Positions 26,205 through 33,504 of a stretch of DNA of 64,000 bases are shown here, piece by piece (positions within the stretch are counted from its first letter, which is position 1; each line of letters opens with the position of its first letter). The stretch is taken from NCBI GenBank assembly GCA_051883455.1, contig JBJETT010000004.1, forward strand, positions 208,490-272,489. Reading direction: 5' to 3'. Position numbers and translations under genes: made by a program. The stretch is from HGM11368 sp051883455 (lineage in GTDB: Bacteria; Bacillota; Clostridia; Christensenellales; UBA3700). The notes beneath the pieces are model-generated. The model had not been told where the DNA came from. It made no database searches and worked only from the letters and a program-made list of their open reading frames with translations.

Positions 26205-27353
26205 ATGTCAAAAAGACTAAAATTTACAACGAGTTTTGTCATTCTCACAACGATAATACTAGCGGTATGCTTAGGGTTCAGCTTTTCTCAAGAGGTTGTC
26301 GGTTCGGTAAGATTTGCTAGCTCTAACGACGTTTCGGCATATTCAGAGCAAGCCGAAGGTGTAGCGGCAACCGACTTTGAAGACTATTTATTACCCGATT
26401 TAGTTTTTGATACGACGACGGCTAGTTCAATCAAGACTGTCAATATAGGCGGTTTCCCCGTCGGTATCAATCTCAAGACTGACGGTCTGATAATTTTATC
26501 CAAGTGCAAAGTAGTTACTTCTAAGGGCGTATTAGAGCCCGCGCAAAATATTGACGTCAAGAGTGGTGACGTGTTAGTTGCAGTCAACGATTGTCCAATC
26601 AAATGCAAAGAAGACGTAGAAAAAGCGCTCAACGAATGCGATGGACAAGCCACCTTATCTATCAGACGTGGTAGCTTAATTACTAAGTACGATATAACAC
26701 CCGTGACAGACAGCGTCAACGGCAAAAAGAGGATAGGACTTGTACTGCAAGACGGAGTGCTAGGCATAGGCACAATGACCTTTATAGACTCAAGCACGGG
26801 CAAGTACGCATGTCTTGGACATCCAATCAAGGATAGCGAAAATAATGACGTTATTTGCGGTGGTGGCAATATCTTCTCAGCCGACGTATCGGGCGTCAAA
26901 AAGGGGCAAAAAGGCAAAGCAGGCGAGTTGTCGGGGATATTCGATTATACCATTATGCCAATAGGTCGCGTAACCAAAAACAATACTTTCGGTCTATACG
27001 GAGAGTACCAACGTCGCGTCTCCACCAACACTATACAAGTGGCGCATAGAGATGCCGTCAAGCCCGGCAAAGCACAAATATTGACTACTATCAGCGGTAG
27101 CAAGCCAAGATTGTACGATATAGAGATTATCAAGGTCAACAAGCAATCGCAAGCAAGCGATAAGAGCATGGTAATTCGCATCGTTGACGAACAACTTCTC
27201 AAAGTCACAGGGGGTATTGTACAAGGCATGAGTGGTAGTCCTATCATTCAAAACGGTATGTTAGTCGGCGCAGTAACTCACGTGTTTATCAACGACCCAA
27301 CCAAGGGCTACGGACTGTATGCTCAATGGATGATAGAGGAGTGCAACAAATAA
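26205..27353 (+). CDS. spoIVB: SpoIVB serine peptidase (S55)
   Basis: A 382-residue forespore protease that signals across the septum to activate sigma-K processing. A signal-anchor helix (FVILTTIILAVCLGFSF) comes first, then a PDZ domain (about 80-170) and the S55 domain with His in CLGHPIKD and Ser in GMSGSPIIQNG. ATG 26205 has AAGGAG upstream; an open frame from 26166 runs through the terminator hairpin and is unlikely. spo0A, usually next, is not in the window. Confidence 0.94.
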   Translation: MSKRLKFTTSFVILTTIILAVCLGFSFSQEVVGSVRFASSNDVSAYSEQAEGVAATDFEDYLLPDLVFDTTTASSIKTVNIGGFPVGINLKTDGLIILSKCKVVTSKGVLEPAQNIDVKSGDVLVAVNDCPIKCKEDVEKALNECDGQATLSIRRGSLITKYDITPVTDSVNGKKRIGLVLQDGVLGIGTMTFIDSSTGKYACLGHPIKDSENNDVICGGGNIFSADVSGVKKGQKGKAGELSGIFDYTIMPIGRVTKNNTFGLYGEYQRRVSTNTIQVAHRDAVKPGKAQILTTISGSKPRLYDIEIIKVNKQSQASDKSMVIRIVDEQLLKVTGGIVQGMSGSPIIQNGMLVGAVTHVFINDPTKGYGLYAQWMIEECNK

Positions 27354-27391
27354 TCAAAGCATAATTTATACAATAATGACTTCGCTCAGTC

Positions 27392-27417
27392 AAAATCCGC
27401 TCTCGTAGCGGATTTTT
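27392..27417 (+). terminator. Rho-independent terminator after spoIVB
   Basis: A perfect 10-bp stem, AAAATCCGCT (27392-27401) with AGCGGATTTT (27407-27416), loop CTCGT, ending in T-rich sequence. Confidence 0.9.
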
Positions 27418-27497
27418 ATTTGCTATTATTTTGAGAGATACAAACGTGCAAACATTGACTTTTGCTTGTCGTGCGTGTACAATATTTTTAGATTAAA

Positions 27498-27886
27498 GCT
27501 TCGTGAGCGTCACACGCAACCTTTTGCCATAGGATATGGCAAAATAGTGGAGAATCGCGAGAATAAAATAAAAAATCAGTCTACGAATATAGACTGACCC
27601 ACAGGGGAGACGCGATTCGTAAGGAGCTCTAGCGACGGAATAGCGAGCCTTGCGAGCGTCACACGCAACCTTTTGCCATAAAATATGGCAAAATAGTGGA
27701 GAATCGCGAGAATAAAATAAAAAATCAGTCTACGAATATAGACTGACCCACAGGGGAGACGCGATTCGTAAGGAGCTCTAGCGACGGAATAGCGAGCCTT
27801 GCGAGCGTCACACGCAACCTTTTGCCATAAAATATGGCAAAATAGTGGAGAATCGCGAGAATAAAATAAAAAATCAGTCTACGAAT
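27498..27886 (-). repeat. 149-bp tandem array derived from the tRNA-Trp 3' end (proximal side of gap)
   Basis: Units begin at 27505, 27654 and 27803 with a period of 149 bp and nearly identical sequence. On the minus strand each full unit carries 18 nt identical to the 3' end of tRNA-Trp (without CCA), the same terminator hairpin that follows the real tRNA, a second hairpin (TTTTGCCATA/TATGGCAAAA), the T-arm half GGTTGCGTGT, and a 41-nt insertion in the T-loop. The array starts beside the spoIVB terminator and is cut by the assembly gap. No protein-coding content is seen. Confidence 0.9.
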
Positions 27887-27986
27887 NNNNNNNNNNNNNN
27901 NNNNNNNNNNNNNNNNNNNNNNNNNNNNNNNNNNNNNNNNNNNNNNNNNNNNNNNNNNNNNNNNNNNNNNNNNNNNNNNNNNNNNN
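27887..27986. other. Assembly gap of 100 N inside the tRNA-Trp repeat array
   Basis: Exactly 100 N, the usual placeholder for a gap of unknown size. The sequence on both sides belongs to the same 149-bp repeat, so the gap was very probably caused by the repeat and the copy number is unknown. Confidence 0.95.
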
Positions 27987-28011
27987 AATAGTGGAGAATC
28001 GCGAGAATAAA

Positions 28012-28040
28012 ATAAAAAATCAGTCTACGAATATAGACTG
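28012..28040 (-). terminator. Terminator of tRNA-Trp
   Basis: On the minus strand, CAGTCTA and TAGACTG pair around a 6-nt loop and run into ATTTTTTATTTTATT. The same element is repeated in each 149-bp unit. Confidence 0.85.
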
Positions 28041-28042
28041 AT

Positions 28043-28117
28043 TGGCAGGGGAGACGCGATTCGAACACGCAACCAATGGTTTTGGAGACCACTACTCTAC
28101 CGTTGAGCCACTCCCCT
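28043..28117 (-). tRNA. tRNA-Trp (anticodon CCA)
   Basis: A 75-nt cloverleaf including encoded CCA. The acceptor stem pairs AGGGGAG with CTCCCCT, the anticodon stem GTGGT/ACCAT holds loop CTCCAAA with anticodon CCA, and the T-loop is TTCGAAT. A consensus promoter lies upstream and a strong terminator downstream. Its 3' end is the source of the repeat array. Confidence 0.96.
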
Positions 28118-28129
28118 AAGTTCTTATAT

Positions 28130-28158
28130 ATTATATAAAAAAAGGGCATTTGTGTCAA
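28130..28158 (-). promoter_or_regulatory. Consensus sigma-A promoter of tRNA-Trp
   Basis: On the minus strand TTGACA (28158-28153), 17-bp spacer, TATAAT (28135-28130), both perfect. Transcription should start near 28123, a few bases before the mature tRNA. Confidence 0.9.
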
Positions 28159-28185
28159 CAGTTTATTTACAATAAGGAGATTATT

Positions 28186-28968
28186 ATGCAACAAAAATAC
28201 ATGCTAGGCTTTATCGGAGCAGGCAACATGGCAAAAGCCATAGCAAAAGGCGTGCTTAGCGGGGGATTGCTCCAAGCAGACCAAATTATCATGACTGACC
28301 TTACCAAGGGTAATTTTGAAGGGATAGAAATCACCGACGACAACTCTAGAGTATTCAAATCTTGTAAATATATCATATTTGCTATCAAGCCTCAAGTTTT
28401 TGATGCGATAGCCGATACTCTCAGTGGTATTCAAGCCGAGGCAATTATCAGCATAATGGCAGGCAAATCGGTGCAAAAAATCAAATCGGCTACGGGCGCT
28501 AATCACGTTGTGCGAGTAATGCCCAACTTCCCGTGCATGATAGGCAAGGGCATGGCTGCAATAGCTATCAACGATTGTCCAAAGCAAGTCAACGACTTTG
28601 TTTTATCGGTATTCAACAGCGTAGGAAAAGCGGTATTTTTGCAAGAATCTCTCTTCGATGCAGTCACATCAATCAGTGGTAGCGGACCTGCGTACGTATA
28701 TTATTTTATCCAAGCAATGGCAAAAGCCGGTGTTGAGGGCGGACTTAGCTTTGAAGACTCGCTCAAGCTCACCTTGCAGACCTTCGAAGGCGCAGTCAAA
28801 ATGGTGGAGCAATCTGCAATTCCTATCGACACTATGATAGACAACGTATGTTCCAAGGGTGGCACGACTATCGAGGCTATCAAAACCTTTGACTCTAAAG
28901 GCGTAGAGCAAGCTATCAAAGACGGTATTCGCGCTTGCAAAAATCGTAGTGAGGAGCTAAGCAAATGA
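28186..28968 (+). CDS. proC: Pyrroline-5-carboxylate reductase
   Basis: A 260-residue NAD(P)H enzyme for the last step of proline synthesis. The N-terminal Rossmann motif is LGFIGAGNMAKAIAKGVLSGG; IISIMAGKSVQKI, VRVMPNFPCMIGKG and SISGSGPAYVYYFIQAM are typical. ATG 28186 has AAGGAG upstream; a longer frame from 28150 runs into the tRNA-Trp promoter and is rejected. It overlaps rnhA by four bases. Confidence 0.95.
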   Translation: MQQKYMLGFIGAGNMAKAIAKGVLSGGLLQADQIIMTDLTKGNFEGIEITDDNSRVFKSCKYIIFAIKPQVFDAIADTLSGIQAEAIISIMAGKSVQKIKSATGANHVVRVMPNFPCMIGKGMAAIAINDCPKQVNDFVLSVFNSVGKAVFLQESLFDAVTSISGSGPAYVYYFIQAMAKAGVEGGLSFEDSLKLTLQTFEGAVKMVEQSAIPIDTMIDNVCSKGGTTIEAIKTFDSKGVEQAIKDGIRACKNRSEELSK

Positions 28969-29408
28969 AGCAAGTCACCATATATACAGACGGCGCTTGT
29001 TCGGGCAATCCCGGAATGGGCGGTTGGGGTGCTATTTTGATGTACAACGGGCACGTCAAAGAGATATCGGGGTACAACAAAGACACCACCAACAATCGCA
29101 TGGAGCTATTTGCCGTTATTCAAGCCTTAAGACAGCTCAATCAACCTTGCCAAGTGGAGATATATACCGATTCGGCTTACGTTTGCAACGCCTTTGAAGA
29201 GGGCTGGATAGACTCTTGGCAAAACAACGATTGGAAAACTGCCTCAAAGCAAAAGGTCAAAAACGACGACCTATGGAAGATGCTTTTGATAGAACTAGCT
29301 AAGCATCAATATAGATTTTTCAAGGTAAAAGGGCATGCAGACAACGAATATAACAATCGTTGCGACCAATTGGCTACAGGCGAAATTAAAAATCATCAAC
29401 AATCCTAG
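28965..29408 (+). CDS. rnhA: Ribonuclease HI
   Basis: A 147-residue enzyme that cuts RNA in RNA-DNA hybrids. The acidic active-site residues lie in IYTDGACSGNPGMGGWG, NNRMELFAVIQAL, IYTDSAYV and GHADNEYNNRCDQLA. It is a complete type 1 RNase H. It starts in the proC stop and is followed by a bidirectional terminator. Confidence 0.96.
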   Translation: MKQVTIYTDGACSGNPGMGGWGAILMYNGHVKEISGYNKDTTNNRMELFAVIQALRQLNQPCQVEIYTDSAYVCNAFEEGWIDSWQNNDWKTASKQKVKNDDLWKMLLIELAKHQYRFFKVKGHADNEYNNRCDQLATGEIKNHQQS

Positions 29409-29526
29409 CCATATACGTTGTTAGTTCTAATTTAGCCAATATATTTGATAATCAATTCTAAAGAATAGAATAAGCCAATCAATATCAACTAATCAAATCT
29501 CCTTTTGTCCCAATAAAATAAAAAAT

Positions 29527-29550
29527 TAAAGCCACCTATTTTGGTGGCTT
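29527..29550. terminator. Bidirectional terminator between rnhA and the PadR gene
   Basis: AAAGCCACC (29527-29535) pairs with GGTGGCTTT (29542-29550). A-rich sequence on the left and T-rich sequence on the right let it serve both converging genes. Confidence 0.85.
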
Positions 29551-29562
29551 TTAGTTATTAGC

Positions 29563-30885
29563 TTAATTTATGTGGAAATATTTTGAGCGGAATAGCAAGT
29601 CGTATATCACGATAGCTATTGGAATATTTATTAGCATTATCAACGGTACAACTATAGGTTTGATTGTAGTAGAAGGCTCTTGGAAATTAGCTCCACCGGC
29701 AAAGTAACCTACGATGACGATAATTACTACGAGATTTATAAGCAATATCAAAGAATTTATCAGCGCATTTTTTAGATTAAACGCAGCAAGCGACCGCTTA
29801 TTAGGGGCTAGCCACATTCTAATACCCGTCACGACAGGTACGGCAACACACGCCAAAATGCACAAAACTAGCGGAGCAACGGCTGTGTATTTCAACTCAA
29901 AATGCGCAACCATAATCTGTATGAAGAACATTACGCTCATAATCAACGAGGTAAAGAAGAGCAGTTTGTTTGGCTTATAATACTTGCCTACGTAGTATTC
30001 GGTCGTATTTTTCTTGACGTAAGGTCTGAGTGTATATCCTTCGGCAGCTAACTTATTTTTCAGCTCGGTAACTGTCAAAAAATCAAATTCGTCGTCATTA
30101 TTTTGCACCGGAACGTGTTCCACGACGGCAGTATTATTGCGAGCATACAAATTTTCAAAGCTCGAGATATAGTTGACGTTGGTATTTTCGTTCATGGTTG
30201 GCATCTCGGGCAAAACGACGCTCTCAGCTTTGTTTGGTCTTGGCGTATCGAAGCTAAATGAACTTTCAAAGCTGTTGCTATGCGCAGTAGGCGTAGAATT
30301 TTGTGGCGAAGTCAAGGCTTGAGGTCGAGTAGGAGCGGTAGCGCCAATAGGGCTTTCTACCTCGCTTCTAGGAGCCAATTCGCTAGCGACATAGCTGTCG
30401 CTATCATTTTCATCGTCATAAGTTTCTTCCAATAGAGCTTCTCCGATAGGCTGATAAGGCTTAGGATTAGTTGGATTAGAAGAAGGCTGTCTTTTGGTCA
30501 TAGGTCTGAGTGACGAGGCGTCAAACGGTGGCGCAGTATTAGGGTCGTACTTTTTGTCAGAGAGCAAGTTATCTATGATAGTACGGCTATATTCCCATTG
30601 ATATTGGTCGGTCAAAACGAAGTTTTTACCCGCTTCGGATAGAGTATAGTAGACTCTTTGCGCGCCGTTGGAAGTAGCGCCCTTGTAAGAACTGATATAT
30701 CCCAATTTTTCCAAGCGTTTTAGACAGCTATATAGCGTAGGTTGCTTGAGAGTATATAGACCTTGGCTTTTTTCTTTTATCTCGTTGAGGATTTCCAAGC
30801 CATACTTATCCTCGTTCAAGAGAGAACGAAGAATGATAGTATCAACGTGGCTTCTTATCAAGTCGATGTTAGCATTATTGTCCAT
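29563..30885 (-). CDS. Membrane-anchored PadR-family regulator
   Basis: A 440-residue protein with a PadR winged-helix domain at the N-terminus (about 10-95: DTIILRSLLNEDKYGLEILNEI, TLKQPTLYSCLKRLEKLGYI). A long polar, Pro/Ser/Thr-rich linker (about 110-260) follows, then four hydrophobic segments in the last 130 residues. PadR proteins are usually soluble and about 110-180 residues long, so a transmembrane tail is unusual and suggests control by a membrane signal. The Shine-Dalgarno GAGGTG precedes ATG. Ligand and targets are unknown. Confidence 0.8.
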   Translation of the reverse strand: MDNNANIDLIRSHVDTIILRSLLNEDKYGLEILNEIKEKSQGLYTLKQPTLYSCLKRLEKLGYISSYKGATSNGAQRVYYTLSEAGKNFVLTDQYQWEYSRTIIDNLLSDKKYDPNTAPPFDASSLRPMTKRQPSSNPTNPKPYQPIGEALLEETYDDENDSDSYVASELAPRSEVESPIGATAPTRPQALTSPQNSTPTAHSNSFESSFSFDTPRPNKAESVVLPEMPTMNENTNVNYISSFENLYARNNTAVVEHVPVQNNDDEFDFLTVTELKNKLAAEGYTLRPYVKKNTTEYYVGKYYKPNKLLFFTSLIMSVMFFIQIMVAHFELKYTAVAPLVLCILACVAVPVVTGIRMWLAPNKRSLAAFNLKNALINSLILLINLVVIIVIVGYFAGGANFQEPSTTIKPIVVPLIMLINIPIAIVIYDLLFRSKYFHIN

Positions 30886-30902
30886 ATATACACCTCAAAA
30901 AA

Positions 30903-30931
30903 ATAATACTATATTTTTTGCAAAAAATCAA
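30903..30931 (-). promoter_or_regulatory. Promoter of the membrane PadR gene
   Basis: On the minus strand TTGATT (30931-30926), a 17-bp spacer, and TATTAT (30908-30903). The leader is about ten bases long and carries GAGGTG. Confidence 0.6.
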
Positions 30932-31036
30932 CCCTTATTTATACATAAACGACCAAAATGCGACCTACAAGACGCTCAATCTTATTCTATTCGTAGCTTA
31001 CGTTAGAGCAAACATAGAGTAGAGCATTTCTGATAC

Positions 31037-31070
31037 AAAAAAACGGCGCAACTATTGATAAGTTACGCCG
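31037..31070 (-). terminator. Terminator of the 128-residue membrane protein gene
   Basis: On the minus strand CGGCGTAACT pairs with AGTTGCGCCG (one mismatch) around a 7-nt loop, then TTTTTTT. Confidence 0.85.
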
Positions 31071-31088
31071 CCGAATTTAGCAAATAGG

Positions 31089-31475
31089 TTATCTTCTTCT
31101 CGAGCCTACGGGTTGTTTAATCTTCTTAGTAGGTATCATCAAGATTACGAAGAAGATGATTAGGTAGACGATTGGGCTAGTAGCAGTACTTTGCGTTGCA
31201 CTATTTGCTACCAAATACTCGTCCGTTGCGTTAAATACTATACCGGATCCTGCGTCACCTTTTACGTAAGCGATGTTGATACCTGCAAAAGGAATGGTAT
31301 CGTAGGTTACGGATTGTATAGTTCCTGCCTCAACGGCGTCACCGGTACCAGACATATCAAAAGACGCGATAGCAAAATTACCGTCGTTAAAGCCAATTAC
31401 GTTATATTCTAGTGCAAAACTTGCAACGAGCAAAACGATTAGTATCAGTTTAAATAAAATCTTAAAAAATCTCAT
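31089..31475 (-). CDS. Small two-helix membrane protein of unknown function
   Basis: A 128-residue protein I do not recognise. An N-terminal hydrophobic helix (FFKILFKLILIVLLVASFAL) could be a signal anchor; a roughly 65-residue Gly/Thr/Asp-rich segment follows, probably outside the cell, then a C-terminal helix (PIVYLIIFFVILMIPTK) and a basic tail ending GSRRR. The C-terminal layout recalls a sortase signal but lacks an LPxTG motif. It has a consensus promoter, the Shine-Dalgarno GAGGAG and its own terminator, so it is probably well expressed as a single gene. Confidence 0.65.
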   Translation of the reverse strand: MRFFKILFKLILIVLLVASFALEYNVIGFNDGNFAIASFDMSGTGDAVEAGTIQSVTYDTIPFAGINIAYVKGDAGSGIVFNATDEYLVANSATQSTATSPIVYLIIFFVILMIPTKKIKQPVGSRRR

Positions 31476-31508
31476 AATAAAGTCTCCTCACTTCATTTTC
31501 TAATATAT

Positions 31509-31536
31509 ATTATAATACTATCAAAAATTATGTCAA
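31509..31536 (-). promoter_or_regulatory. Strong promoter of the small membrane protein gene
   Basis: On the minus strand TTGACA (31536-31531), 16-bp spacer, TATAAT (31514-31509); both hexamers match the sigma-A consensus perfectly. Confidence 0.75.
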
Positions 31537-32170
31537 TATCCTTGGCAAAAATAATAGTCGAAATTGTTATATTTTGTTGCATAATATATTTTCCGCCCGA
31601 CGTACTTGACATTCTAATGGTAATTGCCATTCAATGGAGTAGAGCCAAGCAGTATCGACTACGTTGACCGTTGAAACATATCGCAAATACCGCAAATCAA
31701 TAGGGTAGAGAATACTAATCAAGCAACTATAGCTACAAAATACTTAAGCAAAGTTTTCTCATATAAATACCATTCACGTTATCAACTCAAAAATTTGCAA
31801 CAAATATCATTTTTAGACAAAAGTATCAAAAGGTCTTAATGGAAAATAGGGTAAATTGCTCTCCAAAAACTCTCTTTGTGGTAGAAAATTGTAGATAGAC
31901 ATAATTACATATCTATTCGCAAAACACAACCTTTGCGAATAGTTAGGAGTATTTTATTCTAATTTATAAACAAATTAATAATTATTTTCAATAATTCATA
32001 ACCGTTTATTATTTTAATAAAATGTCTAACTAGTTTATTATCGAATTTATCCTTAATAATTTATTTGCTTATTGATACGCCATTTGCGACTATTGGCGAT
32101 TATATAATTTAAGCGTTGTCATTTGTCGATTTTGCAAAATAAATGAACAAATACCCGTTTTATTGTCGTG
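31537..32170. other. Gene-free AT-rich region before the Xer recombinase
   Basis: About 630 bp with no credible ORF or RNA gene on either strand. Its one clear structure is the inverted repeat at 31913-31942, described separately. The rest is A/T-rich with many short homopolymer runs. Confidence 0.6.
31913..31942. repeat. Perfect 11-bp inverted repeat with 8-bp spacer
   Basis: CTATTCGCAAA (31913-31923) and TTTGCGAATAG (31932-31942) flank ACACAACC. Two further pairs can form beyond one mismatch. No T-run follows, so it is not a terminator. Arm length and spacing resemble tyrosine-recombinase core sites, and a Xer-type gene begins 270 bp away. A target-site role is inference. Confidence 0.6.
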
Positions 32171-32176
32171 CAAATA

Positions 32177-32205
32177 TTGAAGTTTAGCTTTGATTGTGTT
32201 ATAAT
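32177..32205 (+). promoter_or_regulatory. Promoter of the Xer recombinase gene, leaderless geometry
   Basis: TTGAAG (32177-32182), 17-bp spacer ending in TGT, TATAAT (32200-32205). ATG 32212 follows after exactly six bases, so +1 should be the start codon. No Shine-Dalgarno. Confidence 0.7.
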
Positions 32206-32211
32206 TTTGCT

Positions 32212-33303
32212 ATGAACGGCGAATCGTATTTTGACGAAAGAAAAACTACCACGATACAAAAGCTTAGGGAAATTAGAAAGCAACTTCCCCTAATTTGCAA
32301 CGAATATTTTATCGGTATCCAAAATAGCACGTCTGAACTCACACAGCTCGGTTACGCTACCGACCTTAGGTTGTTTTTTCAATTTTTGACCACGCAAATA
32401 ATAGAATTTGAAAATGTGAATATACGTTCGTTTAATTATCAGCATTTGGCGCAAGTAACCACGACGCATATAGAAATGTTTTTAGAATACGTCACGTATT
32501 ATGAGGCTGACGGCAAATCTCGTAGCAATTCCCTCAAGACCAAGGCAAGAAAATTAGCTACCTTGAAGTCGTTTTTTAAGTATAATTACAACAAAAACAA
32601 CTTGCCGTGCGACCCGGCATCCAAGGTTATGACGCCCAAAATGCTCGAAAAGCCTATCATTCGCCTTGACGTAGACGAAATAGCTAGGCTTCTAGACGTA
32701 GTTGAAGACGGTCAAGGTCTTTCGCCTCAACAAAAAGCCTATCACAAGCGTACAGCCAAGCGAGATTTAGCTATTCTTACCCTCTTTTTGGGTACGGGAA
32801 TAAGAATTTCCGAGCTTGTCGGACTCAACGTCGAGGACTTAGACTTCAACAACAACGCCTTCAAAATTACTCGCAAAGGCGGCAATCAAACAATTCTATA
32901 TTTTGGTGACGAGGTTGCCGAGGCTTTGCTTTCATATTTGGACGAAAGAGCTCAAAATCCGCTATTAGACGACCAATCGGCTTTGTTTTTATCCTTGCAA
33001 AACAAGCGCATCAACGTGCGTACCGTGCAAAATTTGGTTCAAAAGTACGCCCATATCATCACACCGCTCAAGCATATCACGCCTCACAAATTGCGCAGCA
33101 CGTACGGCACTACCCTATACCAAAACACCAACGATATATACGTAGTTGCTGAAGTTTTGGGACACAAGGACATCAACACTACCAAAAAGCACTATGCTGC
33201 AATCAGTGACGAAATCAAACGTGCAGCGTCAAAAAAGGTAACTTTGCGTGGCAATTTTGCAGAAAGTGCCCAAACTGACGACAACGACGACGTAGATAGA
33301 TAA
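32212..33303 (+). CDS. Xer-type tyrosine recombinase
   Basis: A 363-residue site-specific recombinase. An N-terminal SAM-like DNA-binding domain (about 1-150) precedes the catalytic domain with Arg in LGTGIRISELVGL, Lys in ITRKGGN, HKLR in TPHKLRSTYGT, His in VLGHKDINTTKKHY and the Tyr nucleophile in the same motif. Length and the HKLR motif resemble single-recombinase XerS/XerH systems more than 300-residue XerC/XerD; this is an impression. It precedes lexA, as xer genes do in some Clostridia. ATG 32212 is preferred over TTG 32194, which lies inside the promoter. Confidence 0.88.
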   Translation: MNGESYFDERKTTTIQKLREIRKQLPLICNEYFIGIQNSTSELTQLGYATDLRLFFQFLTTQIIEFENVNIRSFNYQHLAQVTTTHIEMFLEYVTYYEADGKSRSNSLKTKARKLATLKSFFKYNYNKNNLPCDPASKVMTPKMLEKPIIRLDVDEIARLLDVVEDGQGLSPQQKAYHKRTAKRDLAILTLFLGTGIRISELVGLNVEDLDFNNNAFKITRKGGNQTILYFGDEVAEALLSYLDERAQNPLLDDQSALFLSLQNKRINVRTVQNLVQKYAHIITPLKHITPHKLRSTYGTTLYQNTNDIYVVAEVLGHKDINTTKKHYAAISDEIKRAASKKVTLRGNFAESAQTDDNDDVDR

Positions 33304-33457
33304 TTGAATAATAATATTATTTTTCAATATAACGTAAGGCAAAACGTATTTTAGTAAAAAGTAGCGTATCAATGCGGATAAAAGTTAAATAAAATCGTCA
33401 ATTTTTTCGCCATAAAACGTAATTTTTCGCCAAATTTCAGATAATTAAAAATTTTTG

Positions 33458-33486
33458 TTGCAAAATGCAAACATATGTGCTAAAAT
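33458..33486 (+). promoter_or_regulatory. lexA promoter with a LexA-box-like operator in the spacer
   Basis: TTGCAA (33458-33463), 17-bp spacer, extended -10 TGC-TAAAAT (33481-33486). The spacer contains AAACATATGTGC (33469-33480), whose core ACATATGT is a perfect palindrome and which differs at two positions from the Bacillus-type GAAC-N4-GTTC LexA box. Binding there would block RNA polymerase, giving autoregulation. Confidence 0.6.
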
Positions 33487-33504
33487 TTTGATAAGGAGAA
33501 GATT

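Noticed and set aside
27505..27886. CRISPR array
   Set aside because: Units are 149 bp, identical throughout, with no repeat/spacer alternation and no cas genes.
31491..31520. Similarity of the leader near 31500 to the B. subtilis dif sequence (CTA-ATATATATTAT)
   Set aside because: The match needs gaps and rests on an AT-rich run that is better explained as the promoter and leader of the adjacent gene.
33304..33327. AT-rich hairpin after the xer gene as a terminator
   Set aside because: The stem is nearly all A-T and has no T-run behind it, so the evidence is too weak.
33403..33432. Direct repeat TTTTTCGCCA at 33403 and 33423
   Set aside because: Only two short AT-rich copies, upstream of the lexA promoter; not enough to call an operator.
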